Assembly (NCBI GenBank): GCA_016293805.1
Contig: JAEDDI010000001.1
Span: 62,001-126,000, forward strand
Length of the DNA stretch: 64,000 bases
DNA from: Bacillota bacterium
GTDB lineage: Bacteria > Bacillota > Clostridia > Peptostreptococcales > Anaerovoracaceae
Direction: 5' to 3'
This document shows positions 25,168 through 35,104 of the stretch, in pieces. The first letter of the stretch is position 1. The number at the start of each line of letters is the position of its first letter. The notes under the pieces were generated by a model. It was not told the DNA's origin, ran no database searches, and was given only the letters and a program-made list of their open reading frames with translations. A program made the position numbers and the translations under genes.

Positions 25168-27354
25168 ATGAATCGCAGAGAACAGTTTATAGACGACATT
25201 TTAAATAGAAATCCGAATTATGATACGGAATTAATAACCAAGGCTTATAGACTGGCTGATGATATGCATAAGGACCAGATTAGAAAGTCCGGCGAGCCAT
25301 ATATAATTCATCCTATAGCAGTTGCCAAGATACTTGCAGATCTCGGTATGGATGATGAGACTATTGTGGCCGGACTTCTTCATGATGTTGTTGAAGATAC
25401 TGATCTGACTTTAGAGGATGTAAGACGTGACTTTGGAGAAAGCATAGCTCTTCTTGTCGACGGCGTCACTAAACTCGGATCCATAGTATACGAGAGCAAG
25501 GAAAAGAGACAGGCAGAGACACTTCGCAAGATGTTTCTTGCAATGTCCAAGGATATCCGTGTGCTTATAATTAAACTTTCTGACAGACTTCATAATCTTC
25601 GTACAATCAACTATATGACGGAAGAGAAGATTAAAGAAAAATGCACAGAAAGCCTTGAGATATATGCACCGCTTGCAAGCAGACTGGGAATGAACAACAT
25701 GAAGACAGAAATGGAAGATATCTGTCTTAAATATCTTGATCCTGAAGCGTATTACGATCTTGCTGAAAAAGTGAGTCAGAGAAAAGGCGACAGGCAGAAG
25801 ATAATCGATGCAGTAATCGAAGATGTAAGGGAAGCCCTTGACGAATACAATTTCAAGTATGAAATAATGGGAAGATCGAAGCATTTCTACAGCATCTACA
25901 GAAAGATGAAATATCAGAACAAGCAGCTTGATGAAATCTTTGATCTTTCAGCTATAAGAATAATAGTTGAAACAGTCAGAGAATGTTACGCGGTTCTTGG
26001 AGTTGTTCACACTATGTGGAAACCTATTCCGGGTAAATTCAAAGACTACATTGCTATGCCTAAACCTAACATGTATCAGTCGCTTCATACAACTGTAATA
26101 GGTGACAACGGTTCTCCGTTTGAAATACAGATACGTACTGTAGAGATGCACAGGATTGCAGAATACGGTATTGCTGCACACTGGAAATACAAAGAAGGAA
26201 TCAAGAGCGACAAGGAAGAGGTTAAACTGTCATGGCTCAGACAGACACTTGAACTTCAGAAAGAACAGGAATCAAACGAGTTCATGGAAACCCTCAAGGT
26301 TGATCTTTTCGCAAGTCAGGTTTATGTATTTACACCAAAGGGAGATGTGATGGAACTTCCTGCAGGTTCCACACCTCTTGATTTTGCATTCAAGATTCAC
26401 ACAGATGTCGGATGCAAATGTGTAGGTGCGAAGATAAACGGAAAAATAGTTCCGATTGATTACATCCTTCAGAACGGCGATATTGTGGATATACTTACCA
26501 ATCCCAATTCGTCGGGTCCAAATATTGACTGGCTTAAAATTGCAAAGTCAAGCACGGCGAGAACAAAAATCCGACAGTATCTTAAAAAAGTCAATAAAGG
26601 TGATAATGTCGAAAAAGGTAAAGAAGCGCTTGACCGTTATATCAGAAAGAAAGGATATAGTGTAAACGATGTACTGATATCGTCATACATTCAGAAGGCA
26701 TCAAAAGAACTGAAATACAGTACTCCTGATGATATGTATGCACAGATAAGCCAGGGAGGTCCGGTTCTCGGCAAGGCTGCAAACCTTATCATCGGGCTTT
26801 ACAGAGAGGACAAAAAGAAAGAAGAAGAAAAAGATAAGAATGATATATCGAATATCATCAGTGAAACAAAGGTAAAGGCGCGTCACAGGAAAAACAACAG
26901 CAATCTCGGTATAAGTGTCAAAGGCATGTCCGACCTTCTTGTCAGAGTTTCAAAATGCTGCAACCCTGTTCCGGGCGATGAGATAATAGGTTATATAACT
27001 AAAGGAAGAGGTGTATCCATTCACAGAGCGGACTGTCCTAATATAACAGGGCTTTCCGAGACAGAAAAACAGAGATTTATTGAAGTTGAATGGGATGAAC
27101 CTGAACAGGGAGTTATATCATACGATGCAGATATTTCAATAATAGCCGAAGACCGTAAGGGGCTGTTCTCAGATCTTTCCAAGACATGCGAGGATATGGA
27201 TGTTCATATAGTAGGTGTCAATTTCAGATCAAACAGAGACGGCGTTGTCCATATTATTATGACCCTGGCTCTTTCGAATACCGGCGAGATTGAGATGATA
27301 ATTCGTAAAATAAGGAATATTAACGGTGTAATAGAAGCAGGAAGAGCAAGCTGA
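25168..27354 (+). CDS. rel: Bifunctional (p)ppGpp synthetase/hydrolase Rel
   Basis: This 728-residue stringent-response enzyme makes and degrades (p)ppGpp on starved ribosomes. The hydrolase HD domain carries HDVVED at residues 72-77, the synthetase domain follows at about 230-340, then TGS (about 390-450), a region with [10 protein letters not shown] and RADCPN, and a C-terminal ACT domain (about 655-728). In the synthetase the usual RxKD signature of bifunctional enzymes reads KFKD at residues 290-293, a conservative change. The start has AAAGGG upstream. dtd follows 5 nt after the stop, as in many Bacillota. Confidence 0.95.
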   Translation: MNRREQFIDDILNRNPNYDTELITKAYRLADDMHKDQIRKSGEPYIIHPIAVAKILADLGMDDETIVAGLLHDVVEDTDLTLEDVRRDFGESIALLVDGVTKLGSIVYESKEKRQAETLRKMFLAMSKDIRVLIIKLSDRLHNLRTINYMTEEKIKEKCTESLEIYAPLASRLGMNNMKTEMEDICLKYLDPEAYYDLAEKVSQRKGDRQKIIDAVIEDVREALDEYNFKYEIMGRSKHFYSIYRKMKYQNKQLDEIFDLSAIRIIVETVRECYAVLGVVHTMWKPIPGKFKDYIAMPKPNMYQSLHTTVIGDNGSPFEIQIRTVEMHRIAEYGIAAHWKYKEGIKSDKEEVKLSWLRQTLELQKEQESNEFMETLKVDLFASQVYVFTPKGDVMELPAGSTPLDFAFKIHTDVGCKCVGAKINGKIVPIDYILQNGDIVDILTNPNSSGPNIDWLKIAKSSTARTKIRQYLKKVNKGDNVEKGKEALDRYIRKKGYSVNDVLISSYIQKASKELKYSTPDDMYAQISQGGPVLGKAANLIIGLYREDKKKEEEKDKNDISNIISETKVKARHRKNNSNLGISVKGMSDLLVRVSKCCNPVPGDEIIGYITKGRGVSIHRADCPNITGLSETEKQRFIEVEWDEPEQGVISYDADISIIAEDRKGLFSDLSKTCEDMDVHIVGVNFRSNRDGVVHIIMTLALSNTGEIEMIIRKIRNINGVIEAGRAS

Positions 27355-27359
27355 CAGTT

Positions 27360-27809
27360 ATGAGAGCAGTAGTACAGAGAGTATATGAATCAGATGTCAC
27401 TGTGGAAGGAAACATCACAGGAGCAATAAAAGAAGGACTTACTGTCCTGATAGGTGTTGAGAAGGGTGATACTGAAAATGATGCAAAATATATAGCTGAC
27501 AAGGTATCAGGACTCCGTATATTTGAAGATGAAAACGGTAAAATGAACCTTTCAGTAAAGGATATATCGGGTAAAGTACTTGCAGTTTCGCAGTTCACAC
27601 TGCTGGGAGATGCAAGAAAAGGCAAAAGGCCTTCATTTATTGAGGCTGAACTTCCCGACAGAGCAAATGAGCTTTATACTCATGTTTGCAGTCTGATACG
27701 TGAAAACGGAATAGCAGTTGAAACTGGAGTATTTCAGGCTCATATGCATGTTAAGATTTATAACGATGGTCCGGTTACTATTCTTCTGGACAGCAGGAAA
27801 ACATTTTAG
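27360..27809 (+). CDS. dtd: D-aminoacyl-tRNA deacylase
   Basis: This 149-residue enzyme hydrolyses D-amino acids and glycine mischarged on tRNA. The family motifs SQFTL near residue 77 and [11 protein letters not shown] near residue 135 (the Gly-cisPro proofreading loop) are intact. The rel-dtd order is conserved in Bacillota. No strong ribosome site is visible, suggesting coupling to rel. Confidence 0.96.
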   Translation: MRAVVQRVYESDVTVEGNITGAIKEGLTVLIGVEKGDTENDAKYIADKVSGLRIFEDENGKMNLSVKDISGKVLAVSQFTLLGDARKGKRPSFIEAELPDRANELYTHVCSLIRENGIAVETGVFQAHMHVKIYNDGPVTILLDSRKTF

Positions 27810-27819
27810 TGAGGTAATT

Positions 27820-28443
27820 ATGCAGATAACAACAATTCCGACAGGGGCACTGCAGGCTAATTCATATCTTGTAGTGGACGAAGAGACTAACAAGGCATTT
27901 ATTGTAGATCTGGGCGGTTACAGCAACAGACTTAAAAGCTTTATAGACCGTGAAGGTTATGATGTGGAGTATATAATACTTACACACGGACACGGAGACC
28001 ATATCTGCGGAGTGCCGGGTCATTTAAAGGACTGGCCTGATGCAAAAGTGGTAGCAGCAAAAACAGAGCTTCCGCTTCTTACAGATGCCGCTCTGAATAT
28101 GGCAAGAGATACAGGCGGTGAAGATGTGACTGTAAATCCGGACATACTGGTAGAAGACGGCGATACACTTGATGTTGGAAATATTCATCTTACATTTTAT
28201 CTTACTCCGGGACACACAAAGGGTGGAATGTGCATTTACACACCGGGAGTGGTGTTCAGCGGTGATACACTTTTCAGACAGTCAATAGGCAGAACTGATT
28301 TTTATGGAGGTTCTTTCCCTGAAATAAAGAAATCAATCAAGGAGAAACTTTTTGTTCTGCCTGACAGTACAGTTGTATATCCGGGTCATATGGGTCCTAC
28401 TACTATCGGATTTGAAAAGGAGAACAACCCTTTTGTTATATAA
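27820..28443 (+). CDS. MBL-fold metallo-hydrolase (glyoxalase II-like)
   Basis: This 207-residue hydrolase has the metal-binding motif HGHGDH at about residue 55 and later metal ligands in LTPGHTKGG and FSGDTLF. It resembles the YcbL/glyoxalase II-like group, possibly acting on thioesters, but substrate is not established. GAGGT upstream supports this ATG over an in-frame ATG 34 codons earlier inside dtd. Its gene sits 10 nt after dtd, as in several clostridia, and its end overlaps hemZ by 11 nt. Confidence 0.88.
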   Translation: MQITTIPTGALQANSYLVVDEETNKAFIVDLGGYSNRLKSFIDREGYDVEYIILTHGHGDHICGVPGHLKDWPDAKVVAAKTELPLLTDAALNMARDTGGEDVTVNPDILVEDGDTLDVGNIHLTFYLTPGHTKGGMCIYTPGVVFSGDTLFRQSIGRTDFYGGSFPEIKKSIKEKLFVLPDSTVVYPGHMGPTTIGFEKENNPFVI

Positions 28444-29836
28444 CATAGTTCTTAGAAATGTCAGAAAAAGATACGAATACGAAGAACTTGTCAAGATATT
28501 CCTTCATGAGGATGAATATGAAATTTATGCTCTTGAACAGAAAGTGCAGGGTGTTTTCATAACAGAAAAGCAGCTGGAAAAAGAAATCGAAGCTCTTGAT
28601 AACTGCCTGTATTTCAGTCTTGAAGGTGAAACAAAAGAAGCAAAAAACAGGCTGAAAGGCGAAATCTTCGACTGTCTTTCAGAGATTACAGGAATAAGAC
28701 CGCCGTGGGGAAGTCTCACCGGGGTAAGACCGGTTAAGCTTTGCGGAATGCTTCAAAACCCTTTTAAAGAACTTACCTCAGATTACAGGGTATCTCCTCA
28801 TAAGGCTGAAGAAATCTGTAATATTTACGATTATCAGCAGAAGATGCTTAATAAATGTGACGAGCGGACAATAGGTATGTATATCGGAATTCCTTTCTGT
28901 CCTACAAGGTGTCTTTATTGTTCTTTCACATCAAATCAGCCGAGCGGTGATGCAGTTGACAGATATCTTGAAGCGCTGATTAAGGAAATAAGGTATTGCG
29001 GCAAAAAGATAAAAGAACAGAAACTGAAGGTTGAATCAGTATATATAGGCGGAGGAACTCCTACAACTCTCGATGAGACTCAGCTGGAAAGACTTCTTAA
29101 GACCGTATCCGAATCGATAGATACTGATAATCTTGCAGAATACACTGTCGAGGCAGGACGTCCGGACACGATAACCCGGGGAAAACTTGCTGTGCTGCAC
29201 AGTTACGGTGTAGGGAGAATCAGCATTAATCCTCAGTCCATGAAAGAAGATACCCTTAACCTTATAGGAAGAAGCCACAGTCCGGAGGACATACGCAGAG
29301 CTTTCAGAGAAGCAGAAAAATCCGGTATCCCTGTTATAAACGCGGACTTGATTGCCGGTCTGCCCGGAGAGACCCCCGAAGATTTCAGAAGGAGTCTGAA
29401 TGAAGTAGTTTCACTTGGTGCAGAGAATATAACTGTTCACAGTCTGGCTGTAAAAAAAGCGTCAAGACTGATAGAAAAGGATCCGGATTATCACTTCAGA
29501 AGCAGAGATACTGTTACTGAAATGATTGACATTGCAGGTGAGATTCTTACAGGCAGAGGTTATGTGCCGTATTATCTGTACAGACAGAAACATATGTCCG
29601 GCAGTCTTGAAAATGTAGGTTACTGCAGAGATGATACTCTCGGAATATACAATATCCGTATAATGGACGAGTCACAATCGGTGCTTGCATGTGGAGCTGG
29701 CGCCATAAGCAAAAGGTATTATCCTGAAGAAAACAGAATTGAAAGAGTTGCAGATGTTTCCAATTACGAAATTTACATCGAAAGAATCGATGAAATGATA
29801 GAAAGAAAAGAAAAAGACTTTTTTAACTGGAGGTAG
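28433..29836 (+). CDS. hemZ: Radical SAM coproporphyrinogen dehydrogenase-like protein HemZ
   Basis: This 467-residue radical SAM protein has the cluster motif CPTRCLYC near residue 157, the GGGTPTTL motif near 206 and an HemN-like C-terminal domain. It aligns best with HemZ, described as an oxygen-independent coproporphyrinogen dehydrogenase; whether this anaerobe makes heme is not shown here. The frame stays open 27 codons upstream within the hydrolase gene, but AAGGAG lies 10 nt before a TTG codon, giving MLYNIVLRNV, which I take as the start. hisS follows after 4 nt. Confidence 0.87.
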   Translation: MLYNIVLRNVRKRYEYEELVKIFLHEDEYEIYALEQKVQGVFITEKQLEKEIEALDNCLYFSLEGETKEAKNRLKGEIFDCLSEITGIRPPWGSLTGVRPVKLCGMLQNPFKELTSDYRVSPHKAEEICNIYDYQQKMLNKCDERTIGMYIGIPFCPTRCLYCSFTSNQPSGDAVDRYLEALIKEIRYCGKKIKEQKLKVESVYIGGGTPTTLDETQLERLLKTVSESIDTDNLAEYTVEAGRPDTITRGKLAVLHSYGVGRISINPQSMKEDTLNLIGRSHSPEDIRRAFREAEKSGIPVINADLIAGLPGETPEDFRRSLNEVVSLGAENITVHSLAVKKASRLIEKDPDYHFRSRDTVTEMIDIAGEILTGRGYVPYYLYRQKHMSGSLENVGYCRDDTLGIYNIRIMDESQSVLACGAGAISKRYYPEENRIERVADVSNYEIYIERIDEMIERKEKDFFNWR

Positions 29837-29840
29837 ATTA

Positions 29841-31106
29841 ATGCTTACAAATGCGCCTAAGGGCACAAAGGATATGCTGCCGCAGGAAGCATATAAATGG
29901 AGATATGTAAGAACAGAGTTTGCAAAACTGGCAGACAGATACGGATTCAGACAGATTGATACTCCTGTTTTTGAACATACTGAACTGTTTCACAGGGGAG
30001 TGGGAGACACTACTGACATAGTTCAGAAGGAAATGTATACATTTGAAGATCACGGCGGAAGAAGCATAACATTAAGACCAGAGGGAACTTCACCTGTAGT
30101 AAGATCATTTGTAGAGCATAAGGCATATGCTGACCCTCAGCCGACAAAAATGTTTTACGATATTCCGTGCTTCAGATATGAGAAGCCCCAGGCAGGAAGA
30201 TTGAGACAGTTTCATCAGTTCGGCGTGGAAGTATTCGGTTCATCTGATATGCTTGCAGATGCTGAAGTAATATCTTTAGGATATGAATTTCTCAGGCGAA
30301 TGGGAATAACCGGTGTTGAACTTAGAATCAACAGCATAGGATGTCCATCCTGCAGAGAAGGCCACAGGAAGGCCCTTAGAGACTTTCTGCGCCCGAGATA
30401 TGATGAGCTTTGCAGTACATGCAAAGACAGGTTCGAGAAAAATCCGCTCAGAATACTTGACTGCAAATCACCAGTGTGCAGCGATATTGTAAAAGGTGCA
30501 CCTGTAATGATGGATTATCTCTGTGATGACTGCAGAGATGCATTTGAACAGCTTAAGGAAAACCTTGACGCCATGAATATAGAATATACTGTCGATACAG
30601 GAATAGTAAGAGGACTTGACTACTATACAAAGACAGCATTCGAATTTGTGTCAAATACAGGAAGGGCACAGTCAACTGTATGCGGAGGTGGAAGATACGA
30701 CAACCTTATAGAACAGGTTGGAGGCCCTTCAACTCCCGGAGTAGGTTTTGGACTTGGGATAGAGAGACTTCTTCTCACTATGGAAGAATGCGGAATAGAT
30801 ATACCAAACGAGGGCGGTACAGATGTATTCATTGTCATGATGGGAGACAAGGCAAAAAAATATGGACTTGGACTTGTTTCAGAACTGAGAGCAAGAGGAA
30901 TCAATACACAGATAGATCTTCTTTCAAGAAACATCAAGGGACAGATGAAGAATGCCGATAGAACAGGTGCTGGATATGCCGTGATTGTCGGGGATAACGA
31001 AATTGAAAAAGGAATTATTTCAGTAAAGGTTCTTGCAGAATCAAGACAGATAGAAGTACCTATGGATGAGATAACAGAAATGCTTTGCAGGGAGCTTGGG
31101 AAATAA
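29841..31106 (+). CDS. hisS: Histidyl-tRNA synthetase
   Basis: This 421-residue class II synthetase charges tRNA-His. It begins with APKGTKDMLPQEAYKW, motif 2 is PCFRYEKPQAGRLRQFHQFG, the histidine-specific loop is RGLDYYTKTAFEF, and motif 3 is GFGLGIERLLL. The C-terminal anticodon-binding domain starts near residue 325. Its ribosome site GGAGGT overlaps the hemZ stop. Unlike many clostridia, aspS does not follow; nadD does. No T-box leader is present. Confidence 0.97.
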   Translation: MLTNAPKGTKDMLPQEAYKWRYVRTEFAKLADRYGFRQIDTPVFEHTELFHRGVGDTTDIVQKEMYTFEDHGGRSITLRPEGTSPVVRSFVEHKAYADPQPTKMFYDIPCFRYEKPQAGRLRQFHQFGVEVFGSSDMLADAEVISLGYEFLRRMGITGVELRINSIGCPSCREGHRKALRDFLRPRYDELCSTCKDRFEKNPLRILDCKSPVCSDIVKGAPVMMDYLCDDCRDAFEQLKENLDAMNIEYTVDTGIVRGLDYYTKTAFEFVSNTGRAQSTVCGGGRYDNLIEQVGGPSTPGVGFGLGIERLLLTMEECGIDIPNEGGTDVFIVMMGDKAKKYGLGLVSELRARGINTQIDLLSRNIKGQMKNADRTGAGYAVIVGDNEIEKGIISVKVLAESRQIEVPMDEITEMLCRELGK

Positions 31107-31108
31107 TT

Positions 31109-31711
31109 ATGAAAATCGGAATTTTCGGCGGCAGTTTTGATCCGGTGCATTACGGGCACATATCTATCGCTGTTCAGGCAAGAGAGGAGCTGGGTCTTTC
31201 GAAAATCATCTTTATGCCTGCAAGAGTTTCTCCTTTCAAGACCGGTAGAAAACCTGCTGACGGAAAAATGCGCGCTGAGATGATAGAGCTTTCGCTGGAG
31301 CATTATGACGGTGCTGCAGTGTCGATGTATGAGCTTGAACGTGATGAAGTTTCATACACAGTACATACATTAAATCATTTCAGAGATATCCTGGGTGAGG
31401 ATGACTCCATTTACTTTATAACAGGAACGGATTCGTTTCTGACAATAGACAGCTGGTACAGAGCCGATGAACTTCTTTCTCAGTACAGCTTCGTTATAGG
31501 AGCAAGACCTGGATATATGGAAAATGAACTTGATGAGAAAATTAAACAGATAACTTTAAAATACGGATGTGAGGCTTATAAGATTCACAACAGACATGTT
31601 GATGTATCTTCAAGTGAAATACGCGCAAGAGCTGCTGCCGGGCTTTCACTTGCAGGTCTTGTGAATCCGAAGGTAGAAAGGTACATCAATGAGCATGGAC
31701 TGTATAGATAG
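31109..31711 (+). CDS. nadD: Nicotinate-nucleotide adenylyltransferase
   Basis: This 200-residue enzyme forms deamido-NAD from nicotinate mononucleotide and ATP. The nucleotidyltransferase motif GGSFDPVHYGH (HxGH type) lies at residues 7-17 and the second motif SSSEIRAR near 170. It starts 2 nt after the hisS stop; an ATG eight codons upstream within hisS is less likely. The end overlaps yqeK by 23 nt. The nadD-yqeK-rsfS order is the standard Bacillota cluster. Confidence 0.95.
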   Translation: MKIGIFGGSFDPVHYGHISIAVQAREELGLSKIIFMPARVSPFKTGRKPADGKMRAEMIELSLEHYDGAAVSMYELERDEVSYTVHTLNHFRDILGEDDSIYFITGTDSFLTIDSWYRADELLSQYSFVIGARPGYMENELDEKIKQITLKYGCEAYKIHNRHVDVSSSEIRARAAAGLSLAGLVNPKVERYINEHGLYR

Positions 31712-32252
31712 CTGTCTGAGATATATGGATGAGCACCTGAATGAGCACAGAAGAAACCATACGCTTGGAGTAAGGGAAACAGCACTGAAACTGGCAGGAA
31801 TATACGGTGCAGACAAAAACAAGGCAGAGGCTGCCGCGTTATTCCACGATATCGCAAAACCTCTCAGTCAGGAAGAAAGCGATGCGGAGGTAATAAAATA
31901 CGGGCTTCCCGCCTGTCTTATAGGCAACAGAAATCTGGCACACGGTCATATAGCAGCATGCTGGGCACGCGACAGATTCGGTGTGACAGATGAGGAGGTG
32001 CTTGATGCTGTAAGATACCACACTTCTGCAAAGAAAAATATTCCTCTGCTGTCTAAGATAATATTTGTTGCAGACACAGTTGAACCGGGAAGAACATATG
32101 CTGAAGCTGAAATGCTGAGAAACAGAGCATACGAAGACATAGACTGGGTGTACAGATATATTCTTCTATGGATGAGGGATGATTTAAAACGAAAGGGAAT
32201 TGAACCGGGAAGAGATACACTTGAAGCTATTAAGGAGGTAACTGATGAATAG
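31689..32252 (+). CDS. yqeK: YqeK family symmetrical Ap4A hydrolase (HD domain)
   Basis: This 187-residue HD-domain protein has HTLGV near residue 24, the FHDIAK metal site near 49, HGHIAA near 80 and RYHTS near 105. YqeK proteins split diadenosine tetraphosphate into two ADP. A second ATG two codons on is an alternative start. It overlaps nadD upstream and rsfS downstream, indicating tight coupling. Confidence 0.9.
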   Translation: MSMDCIDSCLRYMDEHLNEHRRNHTLGVRETALKLAGIYGADKNKAEAAALFHDIAKPLSQEESDAEVIKYGLPACLIGNRNLAHGHIAACWARDRFGVTDEEVLDAVRYHTSAKKNIPLLSKIIFVADTVEPGRTYAEAEMLRNRAYEDIDWVYRYILLWMRDDLKRKGIEPGRDTLEAIKEVTDE

Positions 32253-32589
32253 CAAGGAAATGGCATTTTTCGCTGCAAGGAATCTGGATACAAAAAAAGC
32301 TGAAGATGTTCAGATTATTGATATTGCGAATAAATCAGGTTTTGCAGACTATTTTGTAATGGCTAGTGCAGGAAGTGAACGTCAGCTTAAGGCACTGGTT
32401 GATGAAATTGAATTTGTATTCGAAAAAGAACAGGTTTTTGTTAAAAGAATAGAAGGAAAGCCTGGTTCCGGCTGGCTGCTTATGGACTATGGAGATATAA
32501 TAATCAATGTATTCACAAGGGAGGCCCGCTCAAAATATAATGTTGAAAAGGTATGGGGTGACTGTGAAACAGTACCTTTTGAAGAATAA
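32245..32589 (+). CDS. rsfS: Ribosomal silencing factor RsfS
   Basis: This 114-residue protein binds L14 and blocks subunit joining when nutrients are low. Family stretches are [19 protein letters not shown] and [17 protein letters not shown]. It overlaps yqeK by 8 nt and precedes leuS by 17 nt. Confidence 0.95.
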   Translation: MNSKEMAFFAARNLDTKKAEDVQIIDIANKSGFADYFVMASAGSERQLKALVDEIEFVFEKEQVFVKRIEGKPGSGWLLMDYGDIIINVFTREARSKYNVEKVWGDCETVPFEE

Positions 32590-32606
32590 TTGGAGGAATG
32601 GTCAAA

Positions 32607-35084
32607 ATGCAGGAAAGATATGATTTTCAAGCCATAGAAAAAAAATGGCAGAAGTACTGGAAGGATAACGAAACATTTAAGATGGAAGAAAAACCCGGAC
32701 AGGAGAAGTACTACGTTCTTGAAATGTTCCCTTATCCGTCGGGTAAACTCCACATGGGTCATGTAAGAAACTACTCAATAGGAGATGTAGTAGCAAGATT
32801 CAAAAATATGGAAGGCAAAAATGTTCTTCATCCTATGGGATTTGATTCATTCGGTCTTCCGGCTGAGAATGCGGCTATAAAGCATGGAACAGCACCTGAT
32901 GTATGGACCTGGGACAACATACATGAGATGGAGAATCAGCTGTCTGAACTTGGACTTTCGTATGACTGGGACAGAGAAGTATGCACGTGTCATCCGGACT
33001 ATTACAGATGGATGCAGTGGATATTCATACAGTTTTACAAGAAAGGGCTTGCTTACAAGAAAGAAAACCCTGTAAACTGGTGTCCGAGCTGTCAGACAGT
33101 GCTTGCAAACGAGCAGGTTGTTGATGGAGAATGCGAAAGATGCGGAACTGCAGTAACAAAGAAAAACCTTTCACAGTGGTATTTCAAGATTACTGATTAT
33201 GCTGACAGACTTCTTGAGAATCTTGACAATGGAAAGCTTGACGGATGGCCCAACAAAGTCAAGGTGATGCAGAAGAACTGGATTGGTAAGTCAACAGGAT
33301 GTGAAGTTGATTTCAAAATCGTAGATGATGATCGTTTGATGAAGATTTATACAACAAGAGTGGATACATTATTCGGTGTTACATACATGGTAATGTCTCC
33401 TGAACATCCTTATGTGAATTCTCTTGTTGAAGGAACCGAATATGAGCAGCCTGTAAGAGAATACCAGGACAGATGCAATCATATGAGCGAAATAGAAAGA
33501 ACTTCAACTTCAAACGAAAAGACAGGTGTGTTCATCGGAAGATATGCTGTAAATCCTGTTAACGGCAAAGAAGTTCCAATATATATTTCAGACTATGTTC
33601 TTATGGGATATGGAACAGGCGCAATCATGGCAGTACCTGCTCACGATGAACGTGACTTTGCATTTGCCAAGAAATTCAACATTGAAATCATTCCTGTAGT
33701 AGATCCCGGCAATCCTGATATCGATATCAATAATCTGCAGGAAGCCTTTGTTGCAGAGGGGACAATGATTAATTCAGGCCGTTTCAACGGTATGAACAAC
33801 CGTGAAGCGATTGGAGAGTTTATCAAATGGGCTGAAGAAACAGGTATCGGCAAAGCCACTACCAACTACAGACTCAGAGACTGGCTTATCTCAAGACAGA
33901 GATACTGGGGAACTCCTATTCCTATGATTTACTGTGAAAAGTGCGGCTGGGTCCCTGAAAAAGAAGAGAATCTTCCTGTTCTTCTGCCTGAAGATATAGA
34001 ATTTACAGGCAAGGGAGAATCTCCAATAGCCACATCAAAGACATTTGTTGATACAGTATGTCCGGTTTGCGGTGCCCCTGCAAAGAGGGAAATCGATACT
34101 ATGGACACATTCCTTGATTCGTCATGGTATTTCCTTAGGTATTGCGATCCTAAGAATGAAAATGAACCTTTCTCAAGAGAGAAAACAGACTACTGGATGA
34201 ATGTTGACCAGTACATCGGAGGAGTTGAGCATGCAATTCTTCATCTGATGTATGCGCGATTCTTCCAGATGGCTCTTCATGACCTGGGTCTTGTAAGAGA
34301 TGAAGAACCGTTCAGGAACCTTCTCACTCAGGGAATGGTTAACAAAGACGGTAAAAAAATGAGTAAATCTCTGGGCAACGTTGTAAGTCCGGCTGAAATA
34401 CTCGAAAAATACGGTGCTGATACTGCAAGGCTGTTTATTCTGTTTGCCGCACCTCCTGAAAAAGAACTTGACTGGTCAGATGCAGGAGTTGAAGGCTCGT
34501 TCAGATTCCTTAACAGAGTATACAGACTTGTATATGAAACAGTGAACAGATACGGATTCAAGTCATGCGATTTCAAAATCACAAACGATAATGATAAGAA
34601 TCTTAACTATATGGTTAACTACGCTATCAAAAAGGTTTCAGAAGATGCCGGCGGTAAATTCCAGTTCAACACTGCAATCAGCACTATTATGGAATTAGTT
34701 AATGAGATGTATCGCTACAAAGAGCTTCCGGATGTAAACGAAGGCCTTCTTAACTATGCTGTTAAGAACCTGGTTCTCATTCTTTCACCATTTACACCTC
34801 ATATCTGTGAAGAAATGTGGGAGTTCCTTGGAAACAGCACAAGTCTTTACAAGGAACACTGGCCGGAATTTGACGAAAGCGCTCTTGTAAAGGATACAGT
34901 AGAAATTGTTATCCAGATTAACGGCAAGGTTAAGGAAAAAATGCATGTTGCCAGCAATCTGGGAAGAGATGAGCTCGCAGCCGTTGTACAGGAATCAGAA
35001 AAGTACAAGGCTCTTACAGACGGCAAACAGGTTGTCAAGGTAATTGCAGTGCCGGGTAAGCTTGTCAACGTCGTAGTAAAATAG
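32607..35084 (+). CDS. leuS: Leucyl-tRNA synthetase
   Basis: This 825-residue class I synthetase charges tRNA-Leu. The signature [12 protein letters not shown] (HIGH motif) lies near residue 50, a CP1 editing domain spans about 220-400 with TTRVDTLFG and the T-rich editing site, a zinc site is suggested by CEKCGW and CPVCGAP, and [10 protein letters not shown] (KMSKS) is near 580. An ATG three codons upstream is only 1 nt from GGAGG, so the chosen ATG, at 10 nt spacing, is preferred. No T-box lies upstream. Confidence 0.97.
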   Translation: MQERYDFQAIEKKWQKYWKDNETFKMEEKPGQEKYYVLEMFPYPSGKLHMGHVRNYSIGDVVARFKNMEGKNVLHPMGFDSFGLPAENAAIKHGTAPDVWTWDNIHEMENQLSELGLSYDWDREVCTCHPDYYRWMQWIFIQFYKKGLAYKKENPVNWCPSCQTVLANEQVVDGECERCGTAVTKKNLSQWYFKITDYADRLLENLDNGKLDGWPNKVKVMQKNWIGKSTGCEVDFKIVDDDRLMKIYTTRVDTLFGVTYMVMSPEHPYVNSLVEGTEYEQPVREYQDRCNHMSEIERTSTSNEKTGVFIGRYAVNPVNGKEVPIYISDYVLMGYGTGAIMAVPAHDERDFAFAKKFNIEIIPVVDPGNPDIDINNLQEAFVAEGTMINSGRFNGMNNREAIGEFIKWAEETGIGKATTNYRLRDWLISRQRYWGTPIPMIYCEKCGWVPEKEENLPVLLPEDIEFTGKGESPIATSKTFVDTVCPVCGAPAKREIDTMDTFLDSSWYFLRYCDPKNENEPFSREKTDYWMNVDQYIGGVEHAILHLMYARFFQMALHDLGLVRDEEPFRNLLTQGMVNKDGKKMSKSLGNVVSPAEILEKYGADTARLFILFAAPPEKELDWSDAGVEGSFRFLNRVYRLVYETVNRYGFKSCDFKITNDNDKNLNYMVNYAIKKVSEDAGGKFQFNTAISTIMELVNEMYRYKELPDVNEGLLNYAVKNLVLILSPFTPHICEEMWEFLGNSTSLYKEHWPEFDESALVKDTVEIVIQINGKVKEKMHVASNLGRDELAAVVQESEKYKALTDGKQVVKVIAVPGKLVNVVVK

Positions 35085-35104
35085 AGCTCTTTATGGAGTG
35101 ATAT

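Noticed and set aside
28352..28432. An ATG start for hemZ 27 codons upstream
   Set aside because: It would overlap the metallo-hydrolase by 92 nt and has no ribosome site, whereas AAGGAG precedes the TTG start.
29700..32650. A possible T-box leader before hisS or leuS
   Set aside because: The genes are separated by only a few bases and no T-box sequence or specifier stem is present.
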